A stretch of 64,000 nt of DNA from Candidatus Brocadia pituitae (lineage in GTDB: Bacteria > Planctomycetota > Brocadiia > Brocadiales > Brocadiaceae): assembly GCA_017347445.1 (NCBI GenBank), contig AP021856.1, forward strand, positions 3,914,613 through 3,978,612, in the 5' to 3' direction. This document shows, one piece after another, positions 34,246-44,089 of this stretch. A model generated the notes under the pieces. It had not been told where the DNA came from. It did no database searches and saw nothing but the letters and a program-made list of their open reading frames with translations. A program made the translations under genes and the position numbers. How positions within the stretch are numbered: position 1 is the first letter of the stretch; the number at the start of each line of letters is the position of its first letter.

Positions 34246-35016
34246 TTATTGAAAACTATGAGAACTCCCGATCAGGAAACTGGTGCCCACATAAGTCATT
34301 AGGAGTATAAAAAATCCTACAATAGCCATCGGGGGCTTGAATCGTTTTGCCTCTTGCCAATAATCAAGATGCAGGCACGTAGCATAAAAAAACCAGATAA
34401 TCACAGACCAAACGACTTTGGCATCCCAGAGGAAATACGCCCCCCACGCAACGTAACCCCACAATCCTCCGAAAATCATCGAAACAGAAAAGATAACAAG
34501 ACCGTATTGAAATCCAGAGTCGATAATGCGATCGTACGTCCGTTTTTCATCTCTGGTAAAATAGCGCGCCACGGCAGCAGCCATGGCACTCACCCACAGA
34601 GCATAGCAAAAAAAGGAAAGAGGGACATGCAAAATGTACCAAATGGTCAGCATCAAAGGCGGTGCGTAACTCAATCCCTTGGGGAAATATGCAGCCGCTG
34701 CATAAAAGCCGTAGCCAACCCCAAACAGAGACATACGGTAGATACAGCTTTCAGCCCTGGAATTGATGAGTAGGATAATGAACGACGCAACGGCAAATCC
34801 GTTAAAGGATTCGAATTTATTGGTTAAAGGAAAATACTCTATTGATATGCCACGCAGCGTAATTGTTGCAAGATGGAGAACGACCATTCCTGCAAGAATA
34901 GGAAAACGTAATTTCCACCGGGTAAATCCAAGCCCCCAGTACGCTGAATAAGCGATGAAACAGAGCCAATACAAATTGATTGATAGTTGGTTAAGAAAAT
35001 GCGCCGTATCCATCAT
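34246..35016 (-). CDS. ccsA: CcsA/CcmC-family heme-handling protein
   Basis: This 256-residue membrane protein belongs to the heme-handling family. The tryptophan-rich outer-loop signature appears as GLWGYVAWGAYFLWDAKVVW; the usual last Glu is Lys here. Conserved His residues are in YILHVPLSFFCYAL and at the C-terminal SSHSF. About eight hydrophobic segments. It overlaps the upstream parvulin gene by four bases and is followed by resB, together forming System II. Confidence 0.9.
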   Translation of the reverse strand: MMDTAHFLNQLSINLYWLCFIAYSAYWGLGFTRWKLRFPILAGMVVLHLATITLRGISIEYFPLTNKFESFNGFAVASFIILLINSRAESCIYRMSLFGVGYGFYAAAAYFPKGLSYAPPLMLTIWYILHVPLSFFCYALWVSAMAAAVARYFTRDEKRTYDRIIDSGFQYGLVIFSVSMIFGGLWGYVAWGAYFLWDAKVVWSVIIWFFYATCLHLDYWQEAKRFKPPMAIVGFFILLMTYVGTSFLIGSSHSFQ

Positions 35017-36125
35017 TGCAACGTAATCTCTATTTTCGCCTTTTCCTTCAGATCCTTAATAGTTGCATTCATTTCAAGTGCAACCAACTCTGTCCGAACT
35101 TTATCTTTTACCTGGCTGAAACTTACATCTTGGGGAGGAGTTTTAGCGCTGACTTTTATGAGGTGATAACCAAATTCCGTTTTGACCGGATCACTCACCT
35201 TGCCCACATCGGTAGCAAAAGCAGCCTTGGCAAACTCTTCCACCATGATGCCATGCCTGGGAAACGGGCCAAGATCTCCACCTGTTTTGCCGGTCGGGCA
35301 GTCAGAATATTTTTTTGCCGATTCGGCAAAATCAGCCCCTTCATCGAGCTCTTTTTTTATGGACGCTATCTTTGCCCGTGCACTCTCCAGTTCTTCCTGC
35401 GTCTTCTTTCCTTTGGTATCGACCAGGATATGACTTGCGGTAACGGTTTCACCATTAAAATTACTAATATTTTTCATAAAATAATCTTCTATTTTCTTCT
35501 CATCAACACCCTTGGATACGTAATTTTCAATTGCGGCAGACATATTAATTGCGGTTTTTAACTCATCAATATTGCTGCCTTGAAATTCCAAAAACTGCTC
35601 TAAGGTTCTATCTTTCGTAGCAGGGTTGTTTTTAATATTATCCCGCATTTTAGCAATCTCTTTGTCTACCACGTCTGCTGAGACGGCGAGCTTTTTTTCT
35701 GCCACAAATTGCCGCAATAAACTCTGCGTTACGAGTTGATCCGTAATCTGCTCCTCCATAGAAGACAATGTGGCCGGATTTACATGATTTTTAAAACGGT
35801 CAAGTATTTTATCGAGATCTTTCCGGAGAATTTTTTCGTTATTTACCGTCGCAATTACTTTGTTCGGATCGGCCTTTTCTTTCTTGCCATGAACACTACT
35901 CATGCCATGACCGCCAGAGCTGTCTTCCTCTGCTGCCATTCCTAACGAATGCATTTTCTCCTTGTCTTCTTTATTAAAATTAACGTTCTTGTGTATTTTT
36001 GCAAAATCCTGCTCTTCAGACTGGCTGCTCATCTGAGAACTGCCTTGTTCATTTCGCTGACAGCCACAAAGTGATAAAACCATGAAGCTTACGAAAATTG
36101 AAAAAGTAGCGATTCCTTTTACCAT
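35013..36125 (-). CDS. Lipoprotein parvulin-type peptidyl-prolyl isomerase (SurA/PrsA-like)
   Basis: A folding helper of 370 residues anchored at the membrane. The signal peptide ends in a lipobox, LCGC. A SurA-like N-terminal helical domain (VNNEKILRKDLDKILDRFKN) wraps a rotamase domain with TASHILVDTKGK, SDCPTGKTGGDLGPF and FGYHLIKV. A short HG/M-rich linker (GGHGMSSVHGKKEK) follows the lipobox. Coupled to ccsA by overlap, it probably assists folding of exported cytochromes. Confidence 0.92.
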   Translation of the reverse strand: MVKGIATFSIFVSFMVLSLCGCQRNEQGSSQMSSQSEEQDFAKIHKNVNFNKEDKEKMHSLGMAAEEDSSGGHGMSSVHGKKEKADPNKVIATVNNEKILRKDLDKILDRFKNHVNPATLSSMEEQITDQLVTQSLLRQFVAEKKLAVSADVVDKEIAKMRDNIKNNPATKDRTLEQFLEFQGSNIDELKTAINMSAAIENYVSKGVDEKKIEDYFMKNISNFNGETVTASHILVDTKGKKTQEELESARAKIASIKKELDEGADFAESAKKYSDCPTGKTGGDLGPFPRHGIMVEEFAKAAFATDVGKVSDPVKTEFGYHLIKVSAKTPPQDVSFSQVKDKVRTELVALEMNATIKDLKEKAKIEITLQ

Positions 36126-36173
36126 AACAACTCCTTAATTAAAGATACTTTTTGACAGAACAACTAAAATTAT

Positions 36174-36404
36174 TTACCGGGATGGAGAGGTATGCTTTCT
36201 TCCATAATATTCAGTGATAAGCTTTAGTAACTCTTCTTCCTTCAGGTTTGTAATGTAATCTAATGCAACGTCTATAAGAAGGTCGACTGAAAGCCGGGGA
36301 TTTTTTGCGGTAGTTGATTGTAATGCCTTGTACATTTCAGGGTTGATTTCTAACGCTGTTTTTGATTTAAACACATGATATTTTAATAGCTTAATATTAT
36401 TCAT
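36174..36404 (-). CDS. Small hypothetical protein
   Basis: The 76-residue protein starts at ATG 36404 after AAGGTG; the frame is open to 36491 without a better start. MNNIKLLKYHVFKSKTALEI is followed by a helical C-terminus (DLLIDVALDYITNLKEEELL). No family is recognised. It lies between the tRNA genes and the parvulin gene. Confidence 0.6.
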   Translation of the reverse strand: MNNIKLLKYHVFKSKTALEINPEMYKALQSTTAKNPRLSVDLLIDVALDYITNLKEEELLKLITEYYGRKHTSPSR

Positions 36405-36511
36405 AAATTTCACCTTTTCAAACAAAGGATAAAGCAAATTAGTTCCGCAATTATATCTTTTTTTGTAGCTCGCTTGCGGAACAGATCTCATTTACCATTG
36501 GAACTGTCATA

Positions 36512-36596
36512 TGGGCGAGGTGGGAGTCGAACCCACACAACCTTTTATGGTCAAAGGATTTTAAGTCCTTCGTGTCTGCCATTCCACCACTCGCCC
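36512..36596 (-). tRNA. tRNA-Leu (anticodon UAA)
   Basis: On the minus strand the sequence begins GGGCGAGTGGTGGAATGGC, has the anticodon arm GGACTTAAAATCC with anticodon TAA, a long variable arm, the T arm GGGTTCGACTCCC and closes with CTCGCCC and discriminator A. The 85-nt length fits a class II leucine tRNA. CCA is not encoded. Confidence 0.97.
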
Positions 36597-36704
36597 ACGG
36601 GTATTTTTGGTTATCGCTCAACCATAAGACGTGCGGATGTAAAGAGGATTGACTGTCTTTTCAGGTGTCTTTAAGTCCCTTAACAACTGATCCAATTTTT
36701 AAAA

Positions 36705-36777
36705 AGGCGGCTCTGGGATTCGAACCCAGGATAACGGTTTTGCAAACCGTGGCCTTAGTCCACTTGGCGAAGCCGCC
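36705..36777 (-). tRNA. tRNA-Cys (anticodon GCA)
   Basis: On the minus strand GGCGGCTTCGCCAAGTGG begins the acceptor and D arms, CGGTTTGCAAAACCG is the anticodon arm with GCA, GGGTTCGAATCCC is the T arm, and AGCCGCC closes the acceptor stem. Discriminator U73 is the expected identity base for cysteine. CCA is not encoded. Confidence 0.97.
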
Positions 36778-37049
36778 ATCTCTATCTTTTTGTTTAAGTC
36801 TTTTATGTTACCATCTAAAAATAGGTATGGCAAGATGTTTTTGACTTTTCCATGAGAATCATATGAACTTTTTACCTGAAAATAACAAACCACTGCCATT
36901 CTGAGTCATTCACTTTTGTCATTCTGAGCAAAGCGAAGATCCTGCCCCGGCAAAACCCTTCGCCTTCGGTTCAGGGTGATATTTTATTATCTCTTATGAG
37001 ACAGAGGCTCATGGATGCTTCATCGCTTAAGGATAAAAAGATATTTCTG

Positions 37050-37082
37050 CAAACAAAAAGGGGAAGACAGAGCCTTCCCCTT
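37050..37082 (-). terminator. Intrinsic terminator for the coiled-coil gene
   Basis: On the minus strand GGGGAAG and CTTCCCC form a seven-base stem with a seven-base loop, followed by TTTTTGTTT. It lies about 40 bp after the stop of the gene at 37122. Confidence 0.85.
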
Positions 37083-37121
37083 CTTCTCATTTTAACCACA
37101 GCACAAAGGCTTAAGTAGTTT

Positions 37122-37964
37122 TTATTTTAAACTTTTCAACGCCTTCTCCATTCTGGAGAGAAGAACACTTACTTCATCAAGTGCTATTTCAGGAGAGGTA
37201 ACCCGTTCACGTAATAGAGCAAACGTCTTATCAATCTCTTCGGCAGTCTTATTTCCTGATTCCACGAGCGGGAAATGTGGTCCGGAAGTGGACGAAGTTT
37301 CAGGCGCTACCGATGTATCCGGCTGCTTAATCTTTGCTAATTCTGCCTCTAAGGCCTCTTTTGCCTTTTGGAGTTCCGTGATTGCTTTCTGCTTTTCTGC
37401 GATTTCCTGCTCTGCTATTTTTTTTGCTTCTGTAAAATAGATAAGCTGATTCTTAATCTCATCCCGCTCTCTCTTTATATCGGTAATCTGTAATTCAAAT
37501 TTTTCTGTCTGACCTTTATTGCCGGCTTCAAAGGCATTAAACTGTTCTGCCAATTTGTTTTTTGCATTTTCCAATTCCGTGAGCTTGTTTTGCTGCTCCT
37601 GGATGGTGTTCTGTAACCCGCCGATCTGCACTCCAACAGCCGCCTTGATAGCACCGAAGGTGTCAACTTCTTTCTGAAGCTCAGCCACTTTTGCTGCAAA
37701 ACCATCTTTTTCAGCAGCACAGGTTGTTAATTTATCCTCTGTCTCTTTCTTTGCAACATCAACCTTTTCTAAGTTCTCCATGAGTTCAGGAACTTTTAAA
37801 ACCTCTTTACGCCCGGCACTTAGCTGTCTTTCAAGGCCGTGCACCCGCTCCTTCTGCAACCGGTATTTTTCGGTAACGGATACGCCAAAACCAACACACA
37901 GCAGACCAAAAAGACCTACCAACACTACCATAATCGCCTTTGCCTTCATATTACAACTAGACAT
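37122..37964 (-). CDS. Membrane-anchored coiled-coil protein
   Basis: The 280-residue protein has one N-terminal membrane helix (AIMVVLVGLFGLLCVGFGVS) and then a long heptad-rich coiled coil from about residue 35 to 215 (GLERQLSAGRKEVL, LQNTIQEQQNKLTELENAKN, EIAEKQKAITELQKAKEALE). A Pro/Ser/Thr-rich linker precedes a short C-terminal helix. It probably projects into the periplasm. No named family. The start follows a GGGGGG run that serves as ribosome site. It has its own terminator. Confidence 0.75.
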   Translation of the reverse strand: MSSCNMKAKAIMVVLVGLFGLLCVGFGVSVTEKYRLQKERVHGLERQLSAGRKEVLKVPELMENLEKVDVAKKETEDKLTTCAAEKDGFAAKVAELQKEVDTFGAIKAAVGVQIGGLQNTIQEQQNKLTELENAKNKLAEQFNAFEAGNKGQTEKFELQITDIKRERDEIKNQLIYFTEAKKIAEQEIAEKQKAITELQKAKEALEAELAKIKQPDTSVAPETSSTSGPHFPLVESGNKTAEEIDKTFALLRERVTSPEIALDEVSVLLSRMEKALKSLK

Positions 37965-38273
37965 ACCTACCCCCCTTTGGTGTACTTTTAGTTAAATTTT
38001 AAAGAGTTTGCATATGCTTATGGAAGATTTCAAGGTATTAAAAAAATTTAATCGGACACAAATAATAGCAAAAGACAAATTCAGTTTCAAGTAAAATTGT
38101 TCATACAAAATTTGCAGCAATTTGAACTTGATTTTATAGGCGGGAAATTACGATAATAAGGGTGCATTCGTGAGTGTTACGCCCCTTGAAAAAGCAACGC
38201 CGGCCATTCGGCTAAGCTCACGAAGGAATTCCTGGCATTTTCTTTCAATTACAATATTAAGGTAAAACATGTT
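37965..38273. other. Intergenic region between divergent genes
   Basis: About 310 bp separate the minus-strand coiled-coil gene from dnaE on the plus strand. It should hold both promoters. I see no conserved regulatory element in it. Confidence 0.5.
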
Positions 38274-41200
38274 ATGAAGAATGATGCTTTTATTCATCTC
38301 CATGTCCATAGTGAGTATAGTCTTCTTGACGGAGCCTGCAAAATTGGCGATCTCGTTGATAAGGCCGTAGAATTGAAAATGCCTGCCCTTGCCCTGACAG
38401 ATCACGGGAATATGTTTGGCGCTGTGGAATTTTATGAAATGGCAAGATCGAAAGAAATAAAACCCATATTGGGGTATGAGGCCTATGTGGCACAAGGCAG
38501 CCGCTTTGATAAAGAATCAAAAAACGGAAAGGAAACGATCAGTCACATCACCCTCCTTGCTGAAAATAATGAAGGCTATCGCAATCTGCTCAAGCTCACG
38601 ACATCTGCATACCTTGAGGGTTTTTACTACAAACCGAGGATAGATAAGACACTTCTTAAGACACATTCCGCAGGGCTCATCTGCCTCAGTGGTTGTATGA
38701 CCTCGGAGATCAATCGTTATTTAGTGCATAATCGTACAGAAGAGGCATCGCAAGTAGCACAGGAATACAAAGACATCTTTGGACCGGAACATTTTTACCT
38801 GGAAATCCAAAACAACGGAATCGAACAGCAATCAAAGCTAGTATCTGACGCTGCAGAGATAGGCAGAAAACTAGGCATCCCTCTTGTCGCAACGAATGAC
38901 ATCCACTATATGAATATGGATGACGCTAATGCTCACGATGCCCTGCTCTGCATTAATACCGGAAAACATCTGTCTGACATGCAAAGAATGCGTTTTGGGA
39001 CGAACGAGTTTTATTTCAAGAATTTTCAGGAGATGCACACTGTCTTCCGGCACATACCCGAAGCCCTTGAAAATACGGCAAAAATCGCTAACCGGTGTAA
39101 TGTGGAAATGTCTTTCGGGAAGATGCACCTGCCCAAATTCACTGCACAAAACGGTATGACCAATAGCGCCTATCTGAGAAAACTTTGCGAGGAGGGCGCA
39201 GTGCAAAAATACGGCTCTCTTACACAGCATGTCCGTGAACGCCTGGACTATGAGCTAAAGGTTATCGAAAGCACGGGATTTGTGGACTATTTTTTAATTG
39301 TATGGGACTTTATTCATTTTGCCATTCAACATCGTATTCCTGCTACAGGCCGTGGTTCCGGCGCCGGCAGCCTCGTCGCTTATGTGCTGAACATCACCAA
39401 CATTGATCCCCTCGAAAACGATCTGTTATTTGAGAGGTTTCTGAATGCAGAGAGGATCTCCATGCCTGATCTGGATATTGACTTCTGTGCGGAAGGCCGT
39501 GAAAAGGTTATCCAGTACGTTCGGCAAAAATACGGCGGCGACAGCAACGTCGCACAAATCATCACCTTTGGAACAATGAAGGCAAAGGCCGTCATCCGGG
39601 ACGTGGGACGGGTGATGAATATCCCTTTATCAGAAGTGGACAAGGTGGCTAAATTGATTCCCAATACGCTCAATATAACCTTGAAGGATGCCCTGGAGCA
39701 GGAGCCCGCATTAAAGGCACTGTATGAAAACGAAAAGCATATCCATGAACTGTTCGACATCTCCAAAAAGCTGGAAGGACTCTGCCGTCACGCGTCGGTT
39801 CATGCGGCTGGCATTGTTATTTCAGACGAACCGCTAACTGAATACGTCCCTTTGGCAAAAAATGGCGAGGTGGTTACCACGCAATTTTATGATGAAATCC
39901 TGGTCGATAAAATCGGGTTGCTGAAGGCAGATTTTCTTGGTGTCCGGAAATTAACCGTTATCGATAAAGCACTGAAGCTGATTCGGGAAACTACCGGAGA
40001 GGATATTGATCTGACAAAAATTCCTATGGATAACAGGAAAACGTATGAATTATTATCGCGCGGGGAAGTGAAGGGGGTCTTCCAGGTAGAAACCAGCCGG
40101 GGTTTTAAAGAATTGCTCAAAAAGCTAAAACCCGATGCCTTTGCAGACATCTTGCCCCTGGTAGCCTTGTACCGGCCTGGCCCATTGCAAAGTGGAATGG
40201 TAGATTCCTTTATTAACCGAAAGCATGGGAGAGAAGAGGTCGCTTACCTTCATCCTTCCCTTGAACCGCTCCTGAAAGAGACATACGGGGTCATCTTATA
40301 CCAGGAGCAGGTCATGCGTATCGCCAACCGGCTGGCCGGTTTTACTTTAAATCAGGCCGATAACCTTCGCAAGGCAATGGGAAAGAAGAAACCGGAGATT
40401 ATGGCAAAATTCAAAGACCAGTTTATCAACGGTGCTGTCGCGAATGGAATCCCAAAAGAAATAGCGGCCAGCATATTCGAATTAATGGAATATTTTGCAG
40501 GTTATGGATTTAATAAGTCCCATTCCGCTGCCTATGCGGTAATCACTTACCAAACCGCTTATCTGAAGGCAAACTATCCGGTCCAGTACATGGTTGCCCA
40601 ACTCAGTTGTGAAAAACAGAACATGGATAAGATTGTGGACTATATTGAGGACTGCCGACATATGGGCATCGGGGTGCTTCCCCCCGATATCAACGAAAGT
40701 CAAAACGACTTTACCATCTCCCAGGGAAACAAGATACGGTTTGGATTAGGGGCGATCAAGAATGTGGGCGATAAGGCGATCGAGTCTATTGTACAATCCC
40801 GGGCCAAGGGAAATCGCTATACCTCAATCCTGGATCTATGCAAACGGGTTGACATGCGGGTGGCCAACAAACAGGTAATCGAGTCGTTGATCAAATCCGG
40901 ATGTTTTGATTCGCTGCATGACAACCGGGCAAAACTCATTGCCGGACTTGATACGGCTATGCAACTGGGTGGAATTGCAAACAAAGAAAGGCGAAAGGGA
41001 CAAAAATCCCTGTTTGATATTGGAAGCGATCTGGATATGGCAGTAAAAGGAAATACCGGGGCAGAAGCCGATGTGAAGCCATGGTCAGAAAAGGAGATCC
41101 TCCAGGCAGAGAAGGAAAGCCTGGGGTTCTACCTGAGTTCGCATCCCTTGAATGCCTGCCAGCAAAAGATCAAGCAGCTATCTACCGTGTCTTCAGCAGA

Positions 41201-41744
41201 AATGTCAGAACGTGCTGATGGAGAAGAGATCGTTGTCGGGGGTATTATTGCCACCCTTAAGCCAAGCGTTACGAAACGGGGCGACCCCATGATGTATATT
41301 ACCCTGGAAGATATGAAAGGCGCTGCTGAGTGTGTTATCTTTAGCAAAGAAATGAAGTTGTATCAGACCCTGTTAAACATAGATGAGATTGTTTTCGTAA
41401 AGGGACAGATTGGTTTCCAGAGCACTGCCCCCTCCGTGAGGATAAAAGAGATAATCGCCGAAAAGGACGCACTAAAGCGTTTAACTAAATGCATAACCCT
41501 TCGGTATGAAGGAGCGTGCTTTGATGAGACAAAATTCATGCAGCTCAAGGAAATCATCAGGAAACACTCGGGCACATGTCCGCTCTTCTTTGAAATCAGT
41601 ACATCTGAACAAACCAGCACCATAATCAAAACGTCGAGTCAATATTTCGTATCGGTAACAGACGCTTTTATCTCTTGTATAAAAGACCTCTTTGGTCCCG
41701 AAGCACTCAGGCTTAATCAACCAGAAATGCTTGCAATGGTTTGA
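38274..41744 (+). CDS. dnaE: DNA polymerase III subunit alpha
   Basis: DnaE is the replicative polymerase. The 1156-residue protein has the N-terminal PHP domain (FIHLHVHSEYSLLDG, LALTDHGN), the polymerase core with GRGSGAGSLVAYVLNI and the catalytic Asp pair in MPDLDIDFC, the third Asp region around DFLGVRKL, a helix-hairpin-helix region, and a C-terminal OB-fold (GEEIVVGGIIATLKP). Length is normal for DnaE1. It appears to stand alone. Confidence 0.98.
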   Translation: MKNDAFIHLHVHSEYSLLDGACKIGDLVDKAVELKMPALALTDHGNMFGAVEFYEMARSKEIKPILGYEAYVAQGSRFDKESKNGKETISHITLLAENNEGYRNLLKLTTSAYLEGFYYKPRIDKTLLKTHSAGLICLSGCMTSEINRYLVHNRTEEASQVAQEYKDIFGPEHFYLEIQNNGIEQQSKLVSDAAEIGRKLGIPLVATNDIHYMNMDDANAHDALLCINTGKHLSDMQRMRFGTNEFYFKNFQEMHTVFRHIPEALENTAKIANRCNVEMSFGKMHLPKFTAQNGMTNSAYLRKLCEEGAVQKYGSLTQHVRERLDYELKVIESTGFVDYFLIVWDFIHFAIQHRIPATGRGSGAGSLVAYVLNITNIDPLENDLLFERFLNAERISMPDLDIDFCAEGREKVIQYVRQKYGGDSNVAQIITFGTMKAKAVIRDVGRVMNIPLSEVDKVAKLIPNTLNITLKDALEQEPALKALYENEKHIHELFDISKKLEGLCRHASVHAAGIVISDEPLTEYVPLAKNGEVVTTQFYDEILVDKIGLLKADFLGVRKLTVIDKALKLIRETTGEDIDLTKIPMDNRKTYELLSRGEVKGVFQVETSRGFKELLKKLKPDAFADILPLVALYRPGPLQSGMVDSFINRKHGREEVAYLHPSLEPLLKETYGVILYQEQVMRIANRLAGFTLNQADNLRKAMGKKKPEIMAKFKDQFINGAVANGIPKEIAASIFELMEYFAGYGFNKSHSAAYAVITYQTAYLKANYPVQYMVAQLSCEKQNMDKIVDYIEDCRHMGIGVLPPDINESQNDFTISQGNKIRFGLGAIKNVGDKAIESIVQSRAKGNRYTSILDLCKRVDMRVANKQVIESLIKSGCFDSLHDNRAKLIAGLDTAMQLGGIANKERRKGQKSLFDIGSDLDMAVKGNTGAEADVKPWSEKEILQAEKESLGFYLSSHPLNACQQKIKQLSTVSSAEMSERADGEEIVVGGIIATLKPSVTKRGDPMMYITLEDMKGAAECVIFSKEMKLYQTLLNIDEIVFVKGQIGFQSTAPSVRIKEIIAEKDALKRLTKCITLRYEGACFDETKFMQLKEIIRKHSGTCPLFFEISTSEQTSTIIKTSSQYFVSVTDAFISCIKDLFGPEALRLNQPEMLAMV

Positions 41745-41815
41745 TATGAGAACAACAAATGTTGAATAAACGGGCTAAAGGCGGCAAGAGAGCATGAACA
41801 GAGAAACGCGCGGCG

Positions 41816-41868
41816 GATGAGCAGAAAAACTCCATTCCGCTACGCTCCATTCCGTTTTCCTGCTCATC
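41816..41868. terminator. Long hairpin after dnaE
   Basis: GATGAGCAGAAAAAC at 41816 and GTTTTCCTGCTCATC at 41854-41868 form a nearly perfect 15-base stem around a 23-base loop. A/T-rich sequence follows. It may terminate dnaE, although it lies 70 bp after the stop, or be an unrelated palindrome. Confidence 0.45.
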
Positions 41869-42404
41869 AAATAATTATTCATAATAATTGATATTAAAAT
41901 TCTATCTTATTTTTATTAAATAATTGTCTAGGCAATGGGGTACACCTAACCTATGGCCGTGATTCGTATCCACGAAAAGGTTAAGATTCTTGATGAGGTT
42001 TTTTAAAATGTCGTGCTGGTTTAAACGGTGGCACAGAACCTTGGAAGTTATTTTTCTTTTTTTAGCAGTATGTGTTTCAGCTTATTCAGCTTGGCAAACA
42101 AACAAAGCTTTGAACTTAAATATTCAAGAATTCAATATCCTTAATCGTCCATATGTTATATTAAAAGATACTCCTAATTTTAGTGGCGAAGGTACTAAGT
42201 ATCCTATTGACCTGCAAGTAGGTGATAAAATTGAACATAAAGGTCCATATGAATATAAAAAATCATTAGATATTTATGTACAAAATATTTCTGAAATTCC
42301 AGCGCAAAACGTCAAGGGTACTATTGAATTATATTTAAATGACTTAAAACGTAACGTCCTGGGAATTGACCCACCTATTTGTTTGGTAAAAGGTTCGCCT
42401 CTAC

Positions 42405-43548
42405 TAGTGTATACTTGCAAAAATAAGTTAAATATAGTAGACTCCTTTTATTTCTATATGAAGGAGGTCTGCCATGCCAAGAAAAGCACCAATACCTTGT
42501 TGTTCGGAGCAAGATCGGCAGATTCTTGCCGAATGGGCTAAATAGTCGGAGTGCAGAGTGGAGGCTTGTTGGACGAGCTAAAATCATGAACATGCTGCTT
42601 GCCGGAGAGCAGGTGAATAAGGTGGCCACAGCCCTGGGACATCCCAGAAAACTGTTATTGAGTGGCGTGGTCGCTTTAGTACAAACGGGATCAAAGGCTT
42701 GTACGATCTGCCTCGTTCCGGCAAACCTGCGAAATATGATAAGGAGTTTCGCAATCAGGTTTTGAAGACATTGGAGCTTGAGCCGCCAAAAGGACAGGCA
42801 AGTTGGGATGGTCCCTCCTTGCAAAGCATTTGGGGGCATCAGACGATGCCATCTGGCGTATTCTTCGAAAGGAAGGCATTTGCCTTGCGCGGCAAAGAAG
42901 CTGGTGTGTGAGTACTGACCCGGAATTTACGACCAAGGCGGCTGATATCGTAGGTTTATACCTGTCCCCGCCAGAGAATGCCATAGTGATTTCTGTTGAC
43001 GAAAAGCCAAGTATACAAGCTTTAGAGCGAACCAAAGGCTATGTATGTACAAGCAACAGAAAAATCGTACATGGTCTTAAAAGTACCTATAAGGTCATGG
43101 GACGCTGAACCTGTTTGCAGTCTCCAACGTGGCAACAGGAACTATTCATACGCAAACAACAGAATTAAAAAGACGAGTGAATTTCTGGCATTCATGGATC
43201 AACTGCTTTTGGATTTACCGGATACGACAAGAAGGAAATCCATGTTATTCTCGACAACTACTGTATTCACAAGCGAAACGGGGAATGGTTGGCAGCACAC
43301 CCGAATGTTAAATTCCATTTTACACCTACTTCTGCAAGTTGGCTCAATCAGGTGAAATATGGTTTTGTATTCTTTCGAGAAAAGCTTTGAAGAACGCCAG
43401 CTTTAAAAGTGTTGAGCAATTGAGGTGTGCAATCGAGGCATTCATCGAAGCTTATCAACCGAATGCAAAACCTTTCGTGTGGCGTAAGAGAGAGGTTAAG
43501 GGTTCGCAATTAAGAAATACTATAATGAATTTATGCAATTAAGCACTA
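42405..43548 (+). mobile_element. IS630-family element, copy 2
   Basis: Same ends and same CTAG target with TA duplication as copy 1. It is five bases shorter. By eye the two copies differ by six isolated single-base insertions or deletions, one compensating insertion/deletion pair and at most one substitution in about 1.15 kb. Confidence 0.93.
42474..43542 (+). pseudogene. IS630-family transposase with several frameshifts
   Basis: Relative to the intact gene at 31895 this copy has an extra A after GAATGGGCTA, and lost bases in CCCTT, CTCCC, AAGCG, GTGG (twice) and TAGCG, mostly at or near short runs. All reading-frame pieces are otherwise identical to copy 1, including the DDE motifs. The pattern is indels almost without substitutions, so the damage may be in the sequence data and not in the cell. 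Confidence 0.85.
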
Positions 43549-43864
43549 GCTTCTATTGGCTTAGAACAAGATCAATATAATGATGTTATTGCTGGGTCTA
43601 CAAAATTGTCTGTAAAATGCACTATAAAGTATTCTGACACGTTTAAGAAAAATTATGAAACTAGTGTAACTGTTGAATTTGAATTGCATAATAATATATT
43701 AAAGGTTCATTTTCTTGAGTATTCTATTAAGTAGGCCAAACTGGGTGGAACCGAAAAGGAATGGCATACACCTTCTTAAAATGATATATCTTGACAAAAA
43801 GCACCGTGTATATTAAAAATAAGACCATGTAAAGATTAACATCCAAATATGAGGGTGTAAAATT

Positions 43865-44089
43865 ATGCCTAAGGTAATAGATGCTATTTTTGAAAACGGT
43901 GTGTTTAGACCATTGGGAAAAATTGATCTTAAGGAACACAAAAAAGTTACCTTAATCGTTACGCATGAAATCGAACCTCAGCAAAAAGAATGTACCCTTG
44001 ATGGTGTTCTAGATATTGCAAGCGATTGTTCTGATACGGATCTTTCCGTCAATCATGATAAGTATCTGTACGGCAGGATTGTTGATTGA
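43865..44089 (+). CDS. DUF104/AF2212-like antitoxin
   Basis: The 74-residue protein begins MPKVIDAIFENGVFRPLGKI, the typical strand-turn-strand start of AF2212-like antitoxins (xxFENGVFRPL). The acidic tail ends DKYLYGRIVD. It precedes and overlaps a PIN-domain toxin by four bases. It resembles the 17305 protein in layout (both end in ...YLYG...) but is clearly diverged. Confidence 0.85.
   Translation: MPKVIDAIFENGVFRPLGKIDLKEHKKVTLIVTHEIEPQQKECTLDGVLDIASDCSDTDLSVNHDKYLYGRIVD

Larger units (their letters stand above)
41993..43734 (+). pseudogene. Membrane-anchored hypothetical protein, split by IS630 copy 2
   Basis: The 5' part encodes RTLEVIFLFLAVCVSAYSAW (one membrane helix) and an outer domain with FNILNRPYVILKDTP and KKSLDIYVQNISEIPAQNVK. 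Removing the element and one TA gives an unbroken frame: CLVKGSPLLASIGLEQDQYN, DVIAGSTKLSVKCTIKYSD, ending VHFLEYSIK at 43734, about 200 residues in all. No family is recognised. ATG 41993 or 42008 is the start. Confidence 0.8.

Noticed and set aside
42403-43548. Several small genes within IS630 copy 2
   Set aside because: They are pieces of one transposase broken by single-base indels relative to copy 1.
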